The position numbers were made by a program, and so were the translations under genes. From Streptomyces smaragdinus (GTDB lineage: Bacteria; Actinomycetota; Actinomycetes; Streptomycetales; Streptomycetaceae): a stretch of DNA of 64,000 bases. This document shows, piece after piece, positions 1 to 7,014 of this stretch. The stretch covers positions 1 to 64,000 of the forward strand of contig NZ_WEGJ01000022.1 of NCBI RefSeq assembly GCF_009604385.1, read 5' to 3'. The notes under the pieces were generated by a model. It worked only from the letters and a program-made list of their open reading frames with translations. It did no database searches and was not told where the DNA came from. Position 1 is the stretch's first letter; each line of letters begins with the position of its first letter.

Positions 1-66
1 GGGGCGGGGCGCTGCGCGCCTCGCAGTGGGGGAAGCCGCTGGCGCGGCTTCGGGTGCGGAGTGGGG

Positions 67-145
67 GTCGGCGCTGCGCGCCTTGGGGTGGGGCGTCGGC
101 GCTGTGCGCCTTGGGGTGTGGAGTGAGGCGTCGGCGCTTCGCGCC
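67..145. repeat. Tandem 28-bp GC repeat
   Basis: Two adjacent 28-bp units (67-94 and 95-122) begin GTCGGCGCTG and continue CGCGCCTTGGGGTG with few mismatches. A third partial unit lies at 130-145, and a related stretch occurs near position 8. Each unit contains a small GGCGC...GCGCC inverted repeat and could form a hairpin. Confidence 0.6.
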
Positions 146-447
146 GCCGGGCCGGCGACTGCGGGGGAATCGTACGAGGGCCTGTGCTCCGGGGGAGTTC
201 CCCACGGTTGGCGGGCTACAGGGGGCGGTGACCGGGGACAATCCGGTGGCCGCCGACGAAAGTAAGGGGACGTTCGACACGCCTGCGCGCGTACGGGAAA
301 CGCGCCTGGATGGACCACGACGCGGCAGTACGCGCGTAGGTGTGTCGGGCGGCCCCGACCCACGGCGGGACTGCGGCGCACCCACAGCCCGAGGCGAGGT
401 GCACCCTCGCCCGGCAGTGAGCCGACAGCGGAGAGAGACCCCCTATC

Positions 448-510
448 CAGCCCGCCCGGCGTTTGAGGGCGAGGCGCGCAGCGCCGAAAAGCCCGGCCGG
501 CGTTTGAGGC
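448..510. repeat. Paired CCGGCGTTTGAGG repeat
   Basis: The 13-mer CCGGCGTTTGAGG occurs at 456-468 and at 497-509, each after an AGCCCG-type lead-in. Elements of this kind are common between genes in Streptomyces. I know of no function for them. Confidence 0.65.
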
Positions 511-540
511 CTCCGGCCGAAGGCCGGATGCGCGACAGCC

Positions 541-616
541 GACGCAACCGGCAGCCGAAGACCGACGAACACCGCCGCGCGACGGAGGCCGACGCAACCG
601 GCAGCCAAAGACCGAC
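541..616. repeat. 26-bp direct repeat, 50-bp period
   Basis: Positions 541-566 and 591-616 share a 26-bp sequence that starts GACGCAACCGGCAGCC and ends AAGACCGAC, with one mismatch. The copies are exactly 50 bp apart and lie just upstream of the gcl promoter. Confidence 0.75.
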
Positions 617-646
617 ACAGACGGCCACCGGCCGGAGGCGCGACGG

Positions 647-676
647 TTGACGCCCTCGTGTGCCCGCGCCTACATT
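647..676 (+). promoter_or_regulatory. Putative gcl promoter
   Basis: TTGACG (647-652) and TACATT (671-676) are 18 bp apart, close to the vegetative -35/-10 consensus. They lie 65-95 bp before the gcl start. Assignment rests on motif match only. Confidence 0.5.
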
Positions 677-700
677 GCCTTTCATATTGCAGAACATGAA

Positions 701-715
701 TTCCGCGATACGGAA
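701..715. promoter_or_regulatory. TTCC-N7-GGAA operator at gcl
   Basis: The sequence TTCCGCGATACGGAA is a 15-bp palindrome between the putative promoter and the gcl start. The same architecture occurs in the aceB promoter and between the IclR repressor and allantoinase genes. It fits the 15-bp palindromes typical of IclR-family regulators, so it is inferred to be an operator of the allantoin repressor. Confidence 0.5.
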
Positions 716-740
716 AATGACTGGCCGTAGGAGTGAACGC

Positions 741-2540
741 ATGGCTCGTATGACCGCCGCTCGTGCGGCAGTGGAGATCCTCAGGCTCGAGGGCGTCGAC
801 GTCGCCTTCGGCGTGCCCGGCGCGGCGATCAACCCCTTCTACAAGGCGCTCAAGGAAGCCGGCGGCATCCGGCACACCCTCGCCCGGCACGTCGAGGGCG
901 CCTCCCACATGGCCGAGGGCTACACCCGGGCGAAGCCCGGCAACATCGGCGTCTGCATCGGTACGTCCGGACCGGCCGGCACCGACATGATCACGGGCCT
1001 GTACTCCGCGACCGGTGACTCGATCCCGATCCTGTGCATCACCGGCCAGGCGCCGACGGACAAGCTCCACAAGGAGGACTTCCAGGCCGTCGACATCGCG
1101 ACCATCGCCGCGCCGGTGACCAAGAAGGCCACCACCGTGCTGGAGGCCGCGCAGGTCCCGGGCGTGTTCCAGGAGGCCTTCCACCTGATGCGCTCCGGCC
1201 GCCCCGGCCCCGTCCTCGTCGACCTGCCGATCGACGTCCAGCAGACGGAGATCGAGTTCGACCCCGACACGTACCAGCCCCTGCCCGTCTACAAGCCCGT
1301 CGCCACCCGCGCCCAGATCGAGAAGGCGATCGGGATGCTGCTGGCGTCCGAGCGGCCGCTGATCGTCGCCGGCGGCGGCGTCATCAACGCCGACGCGTGC
1401 GATCTGCTGACCGAGTTCGCCGAGCTGACCGGCACCCCCGTCGTGCCGACGCTGATGGGCTGGGGCGCGATCCCCGACGACCACGAGCTCAACGCCGGGA
1501 TGGTCGGCCAGCAGACTGGCCACCGCTACGGCAACGCCACGTTCCTCGCCTCGGACTTCGTCCTCGGCATCGGCAACCGCTGGGCCAACCGCCACACCGG
1601 CTACCGCCTCGACGTCTACACCGAGGGCCGCACCTTCGTCCACGTCGATATCGAGCCCACCCAGATCGGCCGGATCTTCGCCCCCGACTACGGCATCGTC
1701 TCCGACGCCCGCGGCGCGCTGGAGCTGTTCGTCGAGGTGGCGAAGGAGCTGAAGGCCGCGGGGCGGCTGCCCGACCGTACCGAGTGGATCCAGTCGCATC
1801 TCGCCCGCAAGGGCACCCTGCACCGGCGTACGCACTTCGACAACATCCCGATCAAGCCGCAGCGGGTGTACGAGGAGATGAACAAGGCCTTCGGCCGCGA
1901 CACCCGGTACGTGACCACGATCGGCCTCTCCCAGATCGCCGGCGCGCAGATGCTGCACGTCTACCGGCCCCGCCACTGGATCAACTGCGGCCAGGCCGGA
2001 CCACTGGGCTGGACCATTCCCGCCGCGCTCGGTGTCGCCGTCGCCGATCCGGAGACGCCGGTCGTGGCGCTGTCCGGGGACTACGACTTCCAGTTCCTGA
2101 TCGAGGAGCTGGCGGTCGGGGCCCAGCACCGCATCCCGTACGTCCATGTGCTGGTCAACAACGCCTACCTGGGGCTGATCCGGCAGGCGCAGATCGGCCT
2201 CGAGATCAACTTCCAGGTCAATCTGGAGTTCGAGAACATCAACACCCCGGAGATCGGCGTCTACGGCGTCGACCACGTCAAGGTCGCCGAGGGCCTGGGC
2301 TGCCGGGCGATCCGGGTCACCGACCCCGACGAGCTGGGCGCGGCCTTCGCCGAGGCCCGGCGGATCGCGGCCGAGGACCGGGTGCCGGTCGTCGTCGAGG
2401 CGATCCTCGAGCGGATCACGAACATCGCGATGTCGCCGACGGCGGACATCAGCGCGGTGAAGGAGTTCGAGGACATCGCCACCGAACCGGGCCACGCCCC
2501 GACGGCCGTCATCCCGCTGACGGAGCCCGTCGGCACCTGA
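741..2540 (+). CDS. gcl: Glyoxylate carboligase
   Basis: A 599-residue thiamine-diphosphate enzyme that condenses two glyoxylates to tartronate semialdehyde plus CO2 in the cytoplasm. E. coli Gcl is of similar length (593). Seen: the N-terminal ThDP Pyr domain (GVPGAAINPFYKAL), a long middle domain, and the C-terminal PP domain with GDYDFQF followed by VNNAYLGLIRQAQ, which supplies the ThDP/Mg site. The usual catalytic Glu of ThDP enzymes is replaced in Gcl, and GVPGAAIN is Gcl-like. ATG 741 is chosen because TAGGAG lies 7-12 bases upstream; an upstream in-frame start at 660 has no such site. It stands alone, followed by a strong terminator. It would use glyoxylate from ureides, together with aceB and the allantoin genes in this window. 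Confidence 0.95.
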   Translation: MARMTAARAAVEILRLEGVDVAFGVPGAAINPFYKALKEAGGIRHTLARHVEGASHMAEGYTRAKPGNIGVCIGTSGPAGTDMITGLYSATGDSIPILCITGQAPTDKLHKEDFQAVDIATIAAPVTKKATTVLEAAQVPGVFQEAFHLMRSGRPGPVLVDLPIDVQQTEIEFDPDTYQPLPVYKPVATRAQIEKAIGMLLASERPLIVAGGGVINADACDLLTEFAELTGTPVVPTLMGWGAIPDDHELNAGMVGQQTGHRYGNATFLASDFVLGIGNRWANRHTGYRLDVYTEGRTFVHVDIEPTQIGRIFAPDYGIVSDARGALELFVEVAKELKAAGRLPDRTEWIQSHLARKGTLHRRTHFDNIPIKPQRVYEEMNKAFGRDTRYVTTIGLSQIAGAQMLHVYRPRHWINCGQAGPLGWTIPAALGVAVADPETPVVALSGDYDFQFLIEELAVGAQHRIPYVHVLVNNAYLGLIRQAQIGLEINFQVNLEFENINTPEIGVYGVDHVKVAEGLGCRAIRVTDPDELGAAFAEARRIAAEDRVPVVVEAILERITNIAMSPTADISAVKEFEDIATEPGHAPTAVIPLTEPVGT

Positions 2541-2574
2541 GATGAGCTGCCGGGAGGGGACGGCTCCCGGTACC

Positions 2575-2614
2575 GGCCGTACCCCGGGGAGCGGGCACTC
2601 CCCGGGGTACGGCC
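2575..2614. terminator. Bidirectional terminator after gcl
   Basis: A perfect 17-bp inverted repeat (2575-2591 and 2598-2614, GGCCGTACCCCGGGGAG and its complement) with a 6-base loop lies between convergent genes. It has no T-run, as is usual in high-GC actinomycetes. Confidence 0.85.
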
Positions 2615-2683
2615 TCGTCCGCCCGCGCCCGCGGCCCGGCCGGACGCGGGGCCGAGGCCCCGTGTCCGGTGCCGAAAGGCGCG

Positions 2684-5074
2684 CTATGTCACCGTCGCGC
2701 CACCGCCGCACGGGCTGTACCGGCAGGTGAGTTCGGCGGTGTACGTCGTGCGCCCCGACGCCTCCGGCAGACCCAGCACGAAGAGCACCGAGCCGGTCCG
2801 GTCGCGCATCGCGTTCGTCGAGCAGTCGTACCTTCCCGGCAGTCCGTAACCGAAGCACCCGTCGTACCAGTCCACCGTGTACAGCGACGGCCTGGCCGTG
2901 TTCTCCGACCCGGCCGCGTCCGTGATCACCGTGTCGTACTGGTCCGACCGGCCGGCCGGCAGCACCGCGCACACCGCACTGCCCGTGTCCTCCGAGAGTG
3001 TGCCGGTCAGCGGTCCGTACCCGTATGCCACCGACGGGATCCGCGGGCACTCGGCGGCGAAGCCGTCCACCGTCGCGACCCGCCAGGCGTCGATACGGTG
3101 TTCGGCCGGGACCTCGCGGTCCGCCGGCACCCAGGTGATCACCTGGTACGACGCCGACCCCTCGGCCACACACGCCCGGCCGAAGTTCGAGCACCGGCTC
3201 TCGCCGTCGGAGCCCATCACGTAGGCGTTCGTCGCCCCGTGCGCGTCCCGGACGTCGACCCGTACCGCGTCCGAGGCCGCCGGGGTGGTCACCCGGTGGC
3301 AGCGCAGCACCATCGTGCCGCCCGAGGATCCGGCGACGGACCGGCCGCCGATCGCGGTCACCGGTGTGGCCGGGCAACCGGGCGCCGTCGCGGTCACGTC
3401 GCGGCGGGTCAGCCGGTACGCGGCCGGCTCCTGGTGTCCGGTGAACAGCACCGTGTGCGCCAGACCGGGCGTCAGCGAGCAGCCGGTGAACGCGTTCTCG
3501 GTCACCTGACGGCTGCATGCCTCCCGGCCCGCCGTGTCCACCACGGAGAAGTTGGCTTCGGCGTCTCCCGCGACCCGCTCGAGCTGGAGCATCTCCCGGG
3601 CGGTGTGCTGGGACGCCGGAATGGTCAGACAGCCCGCGAACACCGTGTCGTCGGTGGCGAGCCGGGCCGCGCGGGATCCGTCCGCGAACGTGCCGCGGGG
3701 GAGCACCGGGCAGTCCGGCACGGTGTCCGTGCGCAGCAGGAAGACCCCGTACCGGCCCGACTCGATCCACTCGCCGGCCGTCGCCAGCAGCCGGAACGGG
3801 CCGGTGCCGGTCAGCCGGCAGGTGCCGGCGGTCAGCTCCGGCAGACCGCACTGCCGGGCGCCGGTGCGGTCGATCACCCGCAGCTCCGGATGGTCGACGT
3901 CGTAGTCCTCCCGTGGCGTGAGCGCGGCGATCCGGCCCCCGGCGGGGCTCGGCAGCACCAGGCAGTCGAACTGGCCGGGTCCGGAAAAGGCGTCGGTGTA
4001 CGTCCCGGCCCGTGCCCTGACACAGCCGGCGCCGCTGTCCAGCCGCAGGAAGGCCGTGGCGTAGACGGGTTCCGCGACCCGGTCGGGGTCGCCGGCGACC
4101 AGGGTGTACGTACCGGCGGCGGAGAAGTCGCACCAGGTGTCCTCCCGGCAGACGATCCTGCCGTCCCGGTCGTACACGAACGAGCCGAGGCGCGCGCCTT
4201 CCCCGTCCACCGCCCGTACGGCGTACGGGCCGGCGGCCGGGACCACCAGGGCCCGGCAGCGCACCGGCCCGGTGCCGGGTGCTTCGCCGTACGTCCCGGT
4301 CACTGCCTTGGGGCAGCCCTCCGGGTGGGAGAGCCGCCGGATCTGCAGCTCGTAGTCGGGCTCCCGCTCGACTTCGGAGATGTACGAGAGCACCCGGTAC
4401 GGCCCGTCGCCCGGCAGCACACAGCCGTGCTCCTCGTAGTCCCGGGCGCAGATCTCGGTGCCGGACTCGTCGGTGATCCACTGGTGGACGTATCCGTAGG
4501 ACGTCGTGTTCGCGTAGACGACGACCCGTTCGCCGGATTCCGCCTCGAAGGGCCTGCAGTCCACCCGGTACAGCCCGCCGGCGGACACGGCCGTGGCGGG
4601 CTGGTCCCAGGAGGTGCCGACCGGGCCGGCGCAGCCCTCGGTGGCGGTCAGCGGTGTCACGAAGAGCCGGTAATCCTCCGGATCCCAGTAGGTGTTGGTG
4701 ACGACGACGGTGTACGTGCCCGACTCGGGCAGATCGCACCAGGTCACCCCGGAGCCTCCCGAGGTGCACGCCCCGGGGTCCGGGAGGCCGGGTACGGAGA
4801 CGGACAGGCCGTAGTGGTCGAGCAGCGAGAACTGATGGCGGCCGGCCGCGGCCTCGATCGTGTGGCAGGCCGCCTCGTCCGGCGCGAGGGTGCCCTCGGC
4901 CACGGCGTCTCCCGGATCGCCGTACGGGGCGAGCGCCAGCTCCGTGCACGGGCCCGGGTCGGCCGCGGTCCGTACGGCGGCGGAGGCGGGCAGGGCGGGC
5001 AGCGCCAGGGCGGCCAGCAGGGCGAGTAGGGCGAACAGGACGGTGTGCGGTGCGGTTCCTCTGGTGCGACTCAT
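2684..5074 (-). CDS. Secreted seven-module Cys-rich protein
   Basis: A 796-residue exported protein of unknown function. Residues 1-32 are a Sec signal peptide (MSRTRG, a long Leu/Ala core, then ASAA). The rest is about seven tandem modules of 97-112 residues, each starting at a Cys (near 43, 148, 254, 351, 455, 567 and 674). A second Cys follows after 19-27 residues, and most modules have a further Cys pair. Recurring elements are GTY, a final ..C.L...GPY. strand and a hydrophobic last strand. This suggests disulfide-linked beta-sandwich domains acting outside the cell, for example in binding or adhesion. There is no cell-wall sorting signal or C-terminal membrane anchor. ATG 5074 is chosen because GGGGGAGA precedes it and a clean signal peptide follows. 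I do not recognise the family. Confidence 0.85.
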   Translation of the reverse strand: MSRTRGTAPHTVLFALLALLAALALPALPASAAVRTAADPGPCTELALAPYGDPGDAVAEGTLAPDEAACHTIEAAAGRHQFSLLDHYGLSVSVPGLPDPGACTSGGSGVTWCDLPESGTYTVVVTNTYWDPEDYRLFVTPLTATEGCAGPVGTSWDQPATAVSAGGLYRVDCRPFEAESGERVVVYANTTSYGYVHQWITDESGTEICARDYEEHGCVLPGDGPYRVLSYISEVEREPDYELQIRRLSHPEGCPKAVTGTYGEAPGTGPVRCRALVVPAAGPYAVRAVDGEGARLGSFVYDRDGRIVCREDTWCDFSAAGTYTLVAGDPDRVAEPVYATAFLRLDSGAGCVRARAGTYTDAFSGPGQFDCLVLPSPAGGRIAALTPREDYDVDHPELRVIDRTGARQCGLPELTAGTCRLTGTGPFRLLATAGEWIESGRYGVFLLRTDTVPDCPVLPRGTFADGSRAARLATDDTVFAGCLTIPASQHTAREMLQLERVAGDAEANFSVVDTAGREACSRQVTENAFTGCSLTPGLAHTVLFTGHQEPAAYRLTRRDVTATAPGCPATPVTAIGGRSVAGSSGGTMVLRCHRVTTPAASDAVRVDVRDAHGATNAYVMGSDGESRCSNFGRACVAEGSASYQVITWVPADREVPAEHRIDAWRVATVDGFAAECPRIPSVAYGYGPLTGTLSEDTGSAVCAVLPAGRSDQYDTVITDAAGSENTARPSLYTVDWYDGCFGYGLPGRYDCSTNAMRDRTGSVLFVLGLPEASGRTTYTAELTCRYSPCGGGATVT

Positions 5075-5364
5075 CGCATCTCCCCCGATGTCCTGAGTAG
5101 CGGCGGAGCCCCGCGGGCGCGGCGCTCTCGCTCGACGGCAAGACAGCGGCCGCAGGCGGAAGGTTGTGGCCGCGCGACCCGAATCACCCGGGGGTCGAGG
5201 CCGCTTCCGCGCCGGCCCTCCCCCCGGGTGCGGCAGACGGCGTACGCCTGTGTCGTGCACCTGCCGTAGTGACCGGGCGCCCCGCCCCATTGACCGGGGC
5301 GGGCGGCGGGCAACATCATCGCCGGGAGCCGGTGGAACGTCGCCCTGTCGAAACGAGGCCGTCC
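5075..5364. other. Divergent intergenic region
   Basis: This 290-bp region separates the secreted-protein gene from the EamA transporter gene and should hold both promoters. It contains a perfect 8-bp inverted repeat with a 7-base loop (CCCGCCCC at 5281-5288 and GGGGCGGG at 5296-5303), either an operator or a leader hairpin of the transporter gene. No gene is seen. Confidence 0.5.
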
Positions 5365-6285
5365 GTGCCGATATCCCCGTCCGCCCCGGTCCGTTCCGGT
5401 GTCGTCGAGCGGGTGCGGGTGCCGTTGCTCGGGGGCGGGCTGGTGGTGCTGCTTGCCCTGACCTGGCTGCTCTCCGGGGAACTGGCCGACGACGCCGAGC
5501 CGTTGGGTGTGGCGCTCGGGCGGACCGCCGTGTGTGCCGTCGTGCTCGGGGCTCTTGCCGCGAGCCGGGCCGGCGGGCGGGCCGGGGTGCGGGAGGTGCT
5601 GGCGCGGCCCGGGGGTGTGGCGGGGCTGGCGCTGCTCGGGTTCGCCGGGTACGCCGCCGGGACGCTGCTGGCGATGCCACGGATCGGGACCTCGCTGACC
5701 AACGTGGTGGTGGCGCTGCTGCCGTGCTTCTCCGTGGCCGTCGGCGCGCTGTTCTTCGGCGAGCGCTCCGGCGCGCGCAGGGCCGCCGGGGCGCTCACGG
5801 CCACCCTCGCCGCCGCCGGGTACGCCGCGCTCGGCGCGGACGGCGCCCGGCTCGACGCCGCGGGGCTGGCGCTCGCGGCCGGCGCCACCGCCGGGTTCTC
5901 CGCGTACACCTTCCTCTACCGGCGCCGGCTCGCCGCGATCCCGCCGCTCGCTGTGCTCCCCGTACTCCTGGGCGCCGCGTCGGCGTTCCTCGTCCCGCTC
6001 GCCGCCGCGCCGCTGCTCGCGGACCCGCCGACGGCCGCGCAGTGGGGCGGCATCGCGGTGCTCGGCGGCGTCGTGTACGCCCCCGCGTACCTCGTCCAGC
6101 ACCGGCTGATCCTGCTCCGCGGTCCCGTGTACGTCGCCGCGCTGCAGCTCGCCGTGCCGTTCACCGTCCGGCTGGGTGACTGGGCGCTCGGCGGCGCGGC
6201 AGCTCCGGGCGCGGGTGAACTGGCGCTGCTGGCAGCGTGTTGCGGCGGAATCGCGCTGGTGATCACACCCGGACGGGTGCGGTAG
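5365..6285 (+). CDS. EamA/DMT-family membrane transporter
   Basis: A 306-residue inner-membrane protein with about ten hydrophobic helices in two repeated halves, the layout of the drug/metabolite transporter (EamA) family. Seen: helix 1 LLGGGLVVLLALTWLLSGEL, a first-half end such as TSLTNVVVALLPCFSVAVGA followed by FFGER (a family signature), and a second half ending LLAACCGGIALVITPGRVR. Substrate is not predictable; members export amino acids, metabolites or drugs. GTG 5365 is preferred because GAGG lies about 9 bases upstream and it places the first helix near the N terminus; a longer frame from 5164 adds about 67 low-complexity residues. It is monocistronic and followed by an AT-richer gap. 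Confidence 0.8.
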   Translation: MPISPSAPVRSGVVERVRVPLLGGGLVVLLALTWLLSGELADDAEPLGVALGRTAVCAVVLGALAASRAGGRAGVREVLARPGGVAGLALLGFAGYAAGTLLAMPRIGTSLTNVVVALLPCFSVAVGALFFGERSGARRAAGALTATLAAAGYAALGADGARLDAAGLALAAGATAGFSAYTFLYRRRLAAIPPLAVLPVLLGAASAFLVPLAAAPLLADPPTAAQWGGIAVLGGVVYAPAYLVQHRLILLRGPVYVAALQLAVPFTVRLGDWALGGAAAPGAGELALLAACCGGIALVITPGRVR

Positions 6286-6325
6286 CCGATCAATCCGGCG
6301 GATCTTCTTCCATAAACCTTATGAC

Positions 6326-6341
6326 TTGCTAATATCTGCAA
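6326..6341. promoter_or_regulatory. TTGC-N8-GCAA palindrome, possible promoter
   Basis: TTGCTAATATCTGCAA is an inverted repeat with a TAATAT -10-like core, inside an AT-rich patch (about 6300-6355) unlike the surrounding DNA. It lies about 190 bases before the first gene of the Ehr-type operon and may hold its promoter and operator. Confidence 0.35.
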
Positions 6342-6531
6342 TTCCTGAGGTCGCCATCTGCATGCGGTGGGCGAGGACGACCGCATGACGGAACGATGGC
6401 GTCGACGGATCCCGTGCGCCCGGGTGGCTGTGTCTTTGCGCGAGCTTTGCGCGTCGTTGACGGCCACGGACGGCTGCCCGGCCGGGCTGTGCGGCATCGT
6501 GTGGCGCGCCGGAAGTGCGAGGAGCGGGAAC

Positions 6532-7014
6532 GTGAGTCTGCTGCGCAAGATCCGCGGCACCGGGCGGGTGGCCGAACCCGCGCCGCCGCGGCCGAAGGAC
6601 GAGCCGCCCGCGGCGGCCCGGGAGTTGGGCGGTTCGGCGCAGGTACGGTGCATCGACGCCGGGTCCTGCAACGGCTGCGAGATCGAGATCGGCAACGCCT
6701 TCGGCCCGGTGTACGACGCCGAACGCTACGGCGCCCGGCTGGTGGCCTCGCCCCGCCACGCCGACGTGGCGCTGGTGACCGGGCCCGTGACCCGCAACAT
6801 GGCGGAGCCCCTGCGGCGCACGGTCGCCGCGATGCCCGAGCCCCGGCTGGTGATCGCCGTCGGCGACTGCGCCCGCGACTGCGGGGAGTTCGCCGGGGCG
6901 TACGGCGTGCAGGGCGCCGTCGGCGACATCGTCGACGTGGACCTCGAGGTGCGCGGCTGCCCGCCCCGCCCCGAGGACATCGTCGCCGCGCTGCGCACGG
7001 TGACCGGCCGGTGA
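6532..7014 (+). CDS. Ehr complex NuoB/HyfI-like Fe-S subunit
   Basis: A 160-residue small subunit related to NuoB of complex I and to HyfI/MbhJ of group 4 hydrogenases. It should carry one [4Fe-4S] cluster of the N2/proximal type, because all expected cysteines are visible: CNGCEIE (the CxxC pair), GDCARDC and the final RGCPPRP. It would sit on the cytoplasmic face against the large subunit encoded at 12197. GTG 6532 is chosen because GAGGAG lies about 8 bases upstream; the open frame from 6367 adds a poor N-terminal extension. It is the first gene of a six-gene operon and overlaps the next start by 4 bp (GTGA). Confidence 0.88.
   Translation: MSLLRKIRGTGRVAEPAPPRPKDEPPAAARELGGSAQVRCIDAGSCNGCEIEIGNAFGPVYDAERYGARLVASPRHADVALVTGPVTRNMAEPLRRTVAAMPEPRLVIAVGDCARDCGEFAGAYGVQGAVGDIVDVDLEVRGCPPRPEDIVAALRTVTGR

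Larger units (their letters stand above)
1..646. other. Gene-free repeat-rich flank
   Basis: I find no credible gene here. Open frames cross it only because stops are rare at this GC content; they have no ribosome binding site and no recognisable protein motif. It holds three families of short repeats, listed separately, and then the gcl promoter. Confidence 0.6.

Noticed and set aside
67..145. A CRISPR array or origin-like repeat.
   Set aside because: The units are directly adjacent with no unique spacers, and few in number; no cas gene or DnaA boxes are seen.
216..5141. A 1641-codon minus-strand open frame, and other long frames opposite real genes.
   Set aside because: It runs antisense to gcl and out of frame through the secreted-protein gene. 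It is Arg/Gly/Pro-rich without domains, as expected of shadow frames in DNA with few stops.
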